DNA from: Kribbella italica
GTDB lineage: Bacteria; Actinomycetota; Actinomycetes; Propionibacteriales; Kribbellaceae
Assembly (NCBI RefSeq): GCF_014205135.1
Contig: NZ_JACHMY010000001.1
Span: forward strand, 7,688,001 to 7,752,000
Reading direction: 5' to 3'
DNA: 64,000 bases
The notes beneath the pieces are model-generated. The model ran no database searches. It was not told the origin of the DNA and saw only the letters and a list, made by a program, of their open reading frames with translations. The position numbers were made by a program, and so were the translations under genes. Shown here in pieces: positions 59,275-64,000 of this stretch. Position 1 is the first letter of the stretch; the number at the start of each line of letters is the position of its first letter.

Positions 59275-59427
59275 ATGTCTGGTTCTGCCGGCTGTCCCGT
59301 CTCCGTGTGTTGCGGTCTGCCTCAGCCTCGCGTGTGGGTGACGTTGGAGTTTCGCTCGATCGGCACGAACGGGTATGTGAGTACGTGGGGTGCGATCACC
59401 GGTATCTGTCCACCGAAGGGCCGCTGA
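59275..59427 (+). CDS. Possible 50-aa Cys-rich small protein
   Basis: ATG with strong GAAAGGAGG Shine-Dalgarno. MSGSAGCPVSVCCGLPQPR contains three Cys, followed by an aromatic beta-rich segment (VWVTLEFRSIGTNGYVSTWGA) and a terminal ICPPKGR. Codon bias fits. No family recognised; sits between the T4SS module and nhaA. Confidence 0.45.
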   Translation: MSGSAGCPVSVCCGLPQPRVWVTLEFRSIGTNGYVSTWGAITGICPPKGR

Positions 59428-59546
59428 GCCGACCGTCTCCGGGCGGAGGCTTGCAGCGAGGCGCATCGGCGTCTTGTTGCTGTTCGCGGTGAACCTTCGT
59501 TGTCTGGAGATCCTTCCTGTTCGACCTCAAACCAATCCGTGCTGCC

Positions 59547-60746
59547 GTGCGCTCCGATGTCGCCGGCGGTGCCTTGCTGATCGGTGCGGCTGTCTTGGCG
59601 CTCGTGTGGGCGAACTCGCCGTGGGCTGATGCCTACGAGTCGCTGCGATCGGCGACCTTCGGGCCGTCGAAGCTACACCTGCACCTGTCGGTGGAAACCT
59701 GGGCGGCAGACGGGCTGCTGGCCGTGTTCTTCTTCATCGTCGGCAACGAACTGAAGCAGGAGTTCGTTCACGGCGAACTGCGTGATCCCCGTCGAGCGTT
59801 GCTCCCGATCGTCGCGGCGCTGGGCGGCGTGGTGGTGCCGGCCGGGATCTTCCTGGTGGTCAACGCGACCGCCGCCGGCGAGGAGGCGTCTGGTTGGGGC
59901 GTGCCGATGGCGACCGATATCGCGTTCGCGGTGGCGGTCCTGGCTGTGGTCGGCAGGCACTTGCCGGTCGCTCTGCGTACGTTCTTGCTGACCTTGGCCA
60001 CGGTCGACGACCTGTGCGCGGTACTGGTCATCGCCGTGGCCTACACCTCGCACCTGAGCCTGCCCGCGTTGGGTTACGCGGCGACGGGGTTGTTGGTGTT
60101 CTGGTGGCTGCAGAACGGTGACGACGGTGCCGCGGTGGCGGTGCGGCGGGTGGTGCCTGGTTGGTTGTTGTTCGGTGTGCTAGCGGTGGGAATCTGGACG
60201 GCCATGCACGCCAGTGGTGTGCACACCACGATCGCTGGTGTCGCGATGGGGATGTTGATGCGGACGACGCCGAGGGCTGGACAGGCGGTGTCGCCGTCGC
60301 ATCATGTCGAGCACGTCTTGCGGCCGTTCTCGCAAGTGGTCGCCCTGCCGGTGTTCGCGCTGATGGCGGCTGGGGTCGCTCTGGGTGGTGCTGACGGGTT
60401 CTGGACCAGCACGATCACCTGGGGTGTCGTTGCCGGTCTTGTGGTGGGGAAGATCGTCGGGATCTTCGGAGCGTCCTGGCTGACCGCACGGTTCACCTCG
60501 GCGCACCTCAATCCGGGGCTGGCCTGGATCGACATCGCCGGTGTCGGAGTCCTGGGCGGCGTCGGCTTCACCGTGTCGCTGCTGATCGCCGAACTGTCCT
60601 ACACCGACCCGGCACACCTCACCGACGCCAAGGCCGCAGTGCTGCTCGCCTCGACGACCGCCGCGATCCTGGCCGCGTTGGTGCTTGGGCAACGGAGCCG
60701 TCACTACAAGGCGATGGCCGTACGACGACGCGAAGATGCCGAGTGA
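59547..60746 (+). CDS. nhaA: Na+/H+ antiporter NhaA
   Basis: 399 aa, about 12 helices. ALVWANSPWADAYESL, TWAADGLLAVFFFIVGNELKQEFVHGEL, PMATDIAFAVAVLAVVGRHLPVALRTFLLTLATVDDLCAVLVIAVAYT (with the two transport aspartates) and GVLGGVGFTVSLLIAELSY identify NhaA. Exports Na+ at high pH. The GTG at 59547 is near the first helix; an in-frame upstream stop at 59490 limits extension, and a CTG at 59517 preceded by GGAGA could be the real start. Confidence 0.9.
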   Translation: MRSDVAGGALLIGAAVLALVWANSPWADAYESLRSATFGPSKLHLHLSVETWAADGLLAVFFFIVGNELKQEFVHGELRDPRRALLPIVAALGGVVVPAGIFLVVNATAAGEEASGWGVPMATDIAFAVAVLAVVGRHLPVALRTFLLTLATVDDLCAVLVIAVAYTSHLSLPALGYAATGLLVFWWLQNGDDGAAVAVRRVVPGWLLFGVLAVGIWTAMHASGVHTTIAGVAMGMLMRTTPRAGQAVSPSHHVEHVLRPFSQVVALPVFALMAAGVALGGADGFWTSTITWGVVAGLVVGKIVGIFGASWLTARFTSAHLNPGLAWIDIAGVGVLGGVGFTVSLLIAELSYTDPAHLTDAKAAVLLASTTAAILAALVLGQRSRHYKAMAVRRREDAE

Positions 60747-60756
60747 TCTGCCGGGG

Positions 60757-61134
60757 TCAGCGGGCGAGGACCGCGCCAGCAAGAAGCGAGCCCAGGAGGG
60801 CGAACCCGATCCCGGCCAGCGTGCTGCCGATCGCGTTGGCGATGGCGGTCACTCTGTGCCCTGTCTCGACGAGCCGGACAGTTTCGTAGGAGAACGTGGA
60901 GTAAGTACTGAGCGTCGCGCACAGGCCCGGCCCGACCAGGTGCTGCAGACCTGGCGGTACCGCGGCGACGGTCGCGGCGCCGGTCAGAAAACCGAGGCCG
61001 GCGCAGGCGATCAGATTCACCGCGAGCGTTCCCCACGGGAACGGCGTGCGGTGGCGGGTCTGGATGCCGCGGTCGATCAGGTACCGCAAAGGTGCTCCGA
61101 TCACGGCGCCGGCGATGACCATCAGCCAGGTCAC
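60757..61134 (-). CDS. crcB: Fluoride channel CrcB/FluC subunit 2
   Basis: 125 aa, four helices. GAPLRYLIDRGIQTR, PWGTLAVNLIACAGLGFL (the NxxA/G track) and LCATLSTYSTFSYETVRL (STYSTFS track) are CrcB motifs. GTGA overlap with subunit 1; the pair probably forms a heterodimeric fluoride channel. Convergent with nhaA (10-bp gap). Confidence 0.91.
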   Translation of the reverse strand: MTWLMVIAGAVIGAPLRYLIDRGIQTRHRTPFPWGTLAVNLIACAGLGFLTGAATVAAVPPGLQHLVGPGLCATLSTYSTFSYETVRLVETGHRVTAIANAIGSTLAGIGFALLGSLLAGAVLAR

Positions 61135-61670
61135 GTGTGACTCCTGCGCGATCCGCCCCGGACAGATCGGCGGGCGATTCCTGCAGCAATCCACACCGCG
61201 ATGCCGCCGGCGACCAGTGTGGTGACGACGTAGAGCAGTGCGGTCGCGAGATGCCGGTGGCTCAGAAGTTGCTGCGCGTCCACCGCGAAGGTCGAGAAGG
61301 TGGTGAACCCGCCGAGGACGCCGGTGCCGAGGAACGGCCGCACCAGTGGGTGAGGTGCGGCCGCGCGTTCGGTCAGGACGACCATCAGTACGCCGAGCGT
61401 GGCGCTTCCGATCACGTTGATCCAGAACGTTGTCCACGGAAACGTGCCCGGGACGACTGGCCACAACACGGTTGCGCCGTAGCGGGCGCAAGCACCGGCG
61501 GCTCCGCCCAACGCGATCATCGCGAGAACCTCGCCGTCGCGCTGGCGCTGCCGGGGAACCGGTTGTGGCCATGGACCTACCGCGGTGTCGGGGTCAGTTG
61601 GCTCGGTGTGCCACTGCGTCGCCCCGGGGTCACGCTGGGTGTCAGAGGGCTGGGAGGCTCTGGCAGTCAT
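61131..61670 (-). CDS. crcB: Fluoride channel CrcB/FluC subunit 1
   Basis: 179 aa with an N-terminal hydrophilic extension of about 60 residues, then four helices: GAAGACARYGATVLWP, PWTTFWINVIGSATLGVL, GGFTTFSTFAVDAQQLL. The conserved FTTFSTF phenylalanines line the F- path. Preceded by a structured leader whose hairpin covers the Shine-Dalgarno. Confidence 0.91.
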   Translation of the reverse strand: MTARASQPSDTQRDPGATQWHTEPTDPDTAVGPWPQPVPRQRQRDGEVLAMIALGGAAGACARYGATVLWPVVPGTFPWTTFWINVIGSATLGVLMVVLTERAAAPHPLVRPFLGTGVLGGFTTFSTFAVDAQQLLSHRHLATALLYVVTTLVAGGIAVWIAAGIARRSVRGGSRRSHT

Positions 61671-61682
61671 GGCGATCGGGCT

Positions 61683-61734
61683 CCTACCTGATCGGGAATC
61701 ACGCCGTGCGCAGGCACGACGAAGGTCAGGTAGG
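61683..61734 (-). promoter_or_regulatory. Shine-Dalgarno-sequestering leader hairpin of crcB
   Basis: CCTACCTGA (61683-61691) and TCAGGTAGG (61726-61734) form a perfect 9-bp stem around an inner CGTGC-GCAG-GCACG hairpin. On the mRNA the 3' arm merges with AGGAG, the ribosome site of crcB (ATG at 61670). It does not show the fluoride riboswitch core I would expect. Confidence 0.5.
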
Positions 61735-61770
61735 GACCGTTGGCGAGAACTTGGTAACTCGCGGTTGGTA

Positions 61771-61814
61771 CCGGCGGGCCCCACCGCCGGACAGCTGTCG
61801 AGACAGCGACAGCT
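61771..61814 (-). terminator. Double hairpin after MFS gene
   Basis: AGCTGTCG-N6-CGACAGCT (61793-61814) and CCGGCGG-N6-CCGCCGG (61771-61790), both perfect, lie in the gap between the MFS stop and crcB. Probable terminator of the MFS transcript. Confidence 0.6.
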
Positions 61815-61847
61815 ACTCGGTCAGGATAGCTCGGCCGTACCCACTCG

Positions 61848-63257
61848 CTACGGGCGGCTCGTGCTTGGCGTCGCACTGTCGGTGTCTCGAGTCGATGGCA
61901 GGAGGGCAGCGAGTGCCGCGATGGCAGCCAAGAGACCGGCGATCGCCAGGAAGGCGCGGCCGTAGTTGGAGATCGCCGCGCCTTGGTGGTGGACGAGCAG
62001 GAGGATGAGGGCAAGGCCGAGTGCGCCGCCGACCTGTTTGGCGGTGTTCATGATTCCTGAGACGGCTCCGGTGTCGTGGCGGGGAACGCGGGCCATGACG
62101 ACGGAGGTGATGGGGGTGAAAAAGAAGGCTCCACCGATGCTGAGGACTACGGCTGGTCCGAGAACGCCGGACAGGTAGGTGCTGTCAGCGGTGATCCGGC
62201 TCTGCCAGACGAACGCGGCGGAGTCGATGAGTGCTCCGATGGCGACGAGGGTGCGCGGTTCGAAGCGCCGCATGAGGATCGGTGTCAGGCGCAGCCCTAG
62301 GCCGATGCCGAGCAGGGTGTGGGGCAGGAACGCGAGGCCGGTCTGAAGTGCGTTGTAGTTGAGGACTTCTTGGAAGTAGAAGCTGAGGAAGTACCACATC
62401 GGTATCTGGAAACAGGCGCCGGCGAGCAGGACGATGAAGTTGCCGAGGGCCACGGTCCGGGTGCGGAAAAGCCGGAACGGGATCAGCGGAGCGGCCGCGA
62501 ATCTGGTCTCGACCAGGACGAAGGCGGCGACCGCCACCGCGCCGATGATGAGGCTGAGGTAGCTGCTGGGGTGGTTCCAGGATGTGGCTTCCGCCTGGGT
62601 GACGCCCCAGGTCAGCGCGGCGACTCCGATGGTGGCCAGGCAGGCCCCAGGAACGTCGAGCCGAGGGCGCACTGAGGGTCCTCGGATGCCGGCCGGGAGA
62701 ACCTTCGTTGCGAGGAGCAGTGCGCCGGCGCCGATCGGGACGTTGATGAGCAGGATCCAGCGCCACGAAATGGTTTCGGTGATGAGGCCGCCGAGGACGT
62801 TGCCGGCGGCGCCGCCGATCGAGCCGACCGCGCCGTACACGACCAGCGCCCGGGTGCGGGGCGGCCCTTCGGTGAAGGTCGTGGTCAAGATCGTGAGCGT
62901 TGCCGGTGCGAGGATCGCGGCGCCGATGCCCTGGACGGCGCGGGCACCGACGAGGAGTGCTGGGGTGGTGGCCAGGCCGCCGAGCAGGCTGGCGGTCATG
63001 AAGACGGCGAGGCCGGCGATGAAGACGGTGCGGTGGCCGTAGAGGTCGGCCAGTCGGCCGCCGAGCAGGAGCAGTCCGCCGAAGGTGAGGGCGTAGCCGT
63101 TGGCGACCCAGGAGACGTCGCCGGCGCGGAACTGCAGGTCGGTGGCGATGGTCGGGAGTGCGACGTTTACGACCGACAGGTCGAGCACAACGACGAATTG
63201 TGCGGCGCAGACCAGTGCCAGGATCCACCGCGATCGGCGGGGTTCGTCGGGGTCCAT
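61848..63257 (-). CDS. DHA2-family MFS drug exporter
   Basis: 469 aa, 14 helices. VVVLDLSVVNVALPTIATDLQ, LLLGGRLADLYGHRTVFIAG (motif A), GARAVQGIGAAILAPATLTIL and AAGNVLGGLITETISWRWILLINVPIG (antiporter motif C region) place it with EmrB/QacA DHA2 exporters. Divergent from the TetR gene, its likely repressor. Confidence 0.92.
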   Translation of the reverse strand: MDPDEPRRSRWILALVCAAQFVVVLDLSVVNVALPTIATDLQFRAGDVSWVANGYALTFGGLLLLGGRLADLYGHRTVFIAGLAVFMTASLLGGLATTPALLVGARAVQGIGAAILAPATLTILTTTFTEGPPRTRALVVYGAVGSIGGAAGNVLGGLITETISWRWILLINVPIGAGALLLATKVLPAGIRGPSVRPRLDVPGACLATIGVAALTWGVTQAEATSWNHPSSYLSLIIGAVAVAAFVLVETRFAAAPLIPFRLFRTRTVALGNFIVLLAGACFQIPMWYFLSFYFQEVLNYNALQTGLAFLPHTLLGIGLGLRLTPILMRRFEPRTLVAIGALIDSAAFVWQSRITADSTYLSGVLGPAVVLSIGGAFFFTPITSVVMARVPRHDTGAVSGIMNTAKQVGGALGLALILLLVHHQGAAISNYGRAFLAIAGLLAAIAALAALLPSTRDTDSATPSTSRP

Positions 63258-63274
63258 GCGGTCGCCTCCGTAAT

Positions 63275-63350
63275 CGATGTGGTCGCATCGGTTTGCTGGT
63301 TCACGGTAGGCGCGTAGACTTCGAACGGTCAATTCAATGCGGACACATTG
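63275..63350. promoter_or_regulatory. Divergent operator region MFS/TetR
   Basis: CGATG-TGGTCG-CATCG (63275-63290) and CAATG-CGGACA-CATTG (63335-63350) are two similar dyads with 6-bp spacers, one near each start. Likely TetR operators. Confidence 0.6.
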
Positions 63351-63365
63351 GAAAGGTGGGTCGAG

Positions 63366-63956
63366 TTGCGGGGTCCTGGAGCACATCATGACGACCGTCG
63401 GCGAGAGATCGCCGACGCGGTGCTTGGGGTGGTCGCTGATGGTGGTCTGGCGGCGGTGTCGCTGACCGAGGTGGCCGCGCGTGCGGGGGTGTCGGCGGGA
63501 CGGGTGCAGCACTATTTCCCGTCGAAGGACAGGCTGATCGAGGCGGCGTTCGAGCGGGGCAACGCGTTGAGCGGGGCGCGGATCCGCGACCTGGTCGGGG
63601 TCCAGGATCTTGGCGCTGCCGATCCGCGGTTGGTGCTGGCGACGGTGCTGGGGGAGTTGCTGCCGTACGACGAGGTGACGCGGGTGCATCTGCGGGTGCG
63701 GCAGTTCTTCAACGCCCAGGCGCTGGCCGATCCGGCGATCGCCGAGCGTACTCAGCGGTTGTACGCGGCGTTCCACCGTGATCTAGCGGCCCTGGTCGAG
63801 CGGGCCGCGCCTGAGTTGGCCGGCCGCGCCCGTGATGTCGCGGTCCGGTTGGCCGCGCTGACGGAGGGACTTGCGTACTACGTGCTGATCGATGCCTACA
63901 GCGCAACCGATGCCCGCGCGCGACTGCAGGCCGAGTTGGCCGACGTGCTGGGGTGA
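63366..63956 (+). CDS. TetR-family regulator
   Basis: 196 aa. HTH RREIADAVLGVVADGGLAAVSLTEVAARAGVSAGRVQHYFPSKDRLIEAAF; C-terminal ligand domain of TetR_C type (VHLRVRQFFNAQALADPAIAERTQRLY). Start is a TTG at 63366 behind AAAGGTGG; TTG 63348 is an alternative. Represses the divergent exporter by inference. Confidence 0.9.
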   Translation: MRGPGAHHDDRRREIADAVLGVVADGGLAAVSLTEVAARAGVSAGRVQHYFPSKDRLIEAAFERGNALSGARIRDLVGVQDLGAADPRLVLATVLGELLPYDEVTRVHLRVRQFFNAQALADPAIAERTQRLYAAFHRDLAALVERAAPELAGRARDVAVRLAALTEGLAYYVLIDAYSATDARARLQAELADVLG

Positions 63957-63981
63957 GCGACCCGGGCGCCGGGTCGCTCAC
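63953..63981 (+). terminator. Strong hairpin at the tetR stop
   Basis: GTGAGCGACCCGG-GCG-CCGGGTCGCTCAC, perfect 13-bp arms, including the TGA stop. Probable terminator. Confidence 0.75.
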
Positions 63982-64000
63982 CCCAAGGGTCAGTGCCCGC

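Noticed and set aside
59221-59290. Fluoride-riboswitch-like string GCCTGAAAGGAGGCGCTGATG before nhaA
   Set aside because: The 5' GATG-containing strand and the pairing partner needed for the pseudoknot are missing; the resemblance comes from the Shine-Dalgarno and start codon of the 50-aa frame.
61667-62014. Frame ending in YLTFVVPAHGVIPDQ upstream of crcB
   Set aside because: The upstream half overlaps the MFS gene in another frame and there is no independent start; the tail could be a gene remnant, but evidence is insufficient.

Overview
The sequence is high-GC and strictly codon-biased, with frequent GTG and leaderless starts, dense ATGA/GTGA gene overlaps, a SARP-type regulator, TAT-exported PhoX and Streptomyces-style PHO boxes. 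This points to an actinomycete. The frequent CCGTACG-like strings and gene neighbourhoods fit Kribbella or another Nocardioidaceae-related genus, but that assignment is inference.

Layout. (1) 1-3971: the chromosome-like edge, with a 5'-truncated AfsR/SARP-NB-ARC-TPR regulator overlapping an MFS exporter. (2) 4001-15200: an 11.1-kb actinobacterial integrative and conjugative element (AICE, pSAM2 type) inserted in the 3' end of tRNA-Thr(TGT). It is bounded by 38-bp direct repeats at 4037-4074 and 15163-15200. It carries integrase, excisionase, RepSA, an FtsK-type DNA translocase with a separate membrane partner, a SprT-like metalloprotease, a string of small CxxC proteins, an SCO3933-like protein and a divergent GntR/HutC repressor. 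A 17-bp dyad repeat recurs seven times in it. (3) 15200-16755: a second integrase, colinear with the first, beside the second att copy with the same end palindrome. This indicates tandem integration of related elements. (4) 16.9-29.9 kb: a metal-resistance and small-molecule region with two TauE/SafE transporters, a PadR-controlled ABC exporter, an ArsR/rhodanese/permease operon, merR-merB, a second MerR operon (CC-motif protein, MerT-like protein, YnfA, SnoaL-like) and ArsR genes around a flavin monooxygenase. (5) 30.0-39.2 kb: a phosphate-scavenging block in which phoX diverges from pstSCAB, an atypical response regulator, a CoA-disulfide-reductase-like flavoprotein and phoU, with a PHO box facing each side. 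(6) 39.1-48.6 kb: a large arsenic island with an MFS, two flavoproteins, arsR genes, four ArsC-type phosphatase-fold reductases (three of them domain fusions), an aquaglyceroporin, ACR3 and a DUF2180 protein. (7) 48.8-59.1 kb: a type IV secretion-type conjugation module (Toprim primase-like protein, lytic hydrolase, pilin-like, TrbL/VirB6-, PrgI/SCO6880-, VirB4- and VirD4-like proteins), with no recognisable relaxase in view. (8) 59.2-64.0 kb: NhaA antiporter, a paired CrcB/FluC fluoride channel behind a structured leader, and a DHA2 MFS exporter divergent from a TetR regulator.

How the parts fit. Arsenate enters through phosphate transporters. Phosphate scavenging (PhoX, Pst, PhoU) next to arsenate reduction (ArsC fusions), As(III) export (ACR3, aquaporin) and organoarsenical or flavin chemistry (ArsO-like, ArsP-like permease) forms a coherent oxyanion-handling island. 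The mercury genes (MerB, two MerR systems) extend it. The two integrases and the T4SS genes suggest that most of the window moves or has moved horizontally.

The most unusual features are an XRE-type helix-turn-helix domain embedded inside the catalytic domain of both integrases, between the first catalytic Arg and the HxxR box, and the 17-bp dyad repeat, four copies of which supply the TGA stop codon of a gene.
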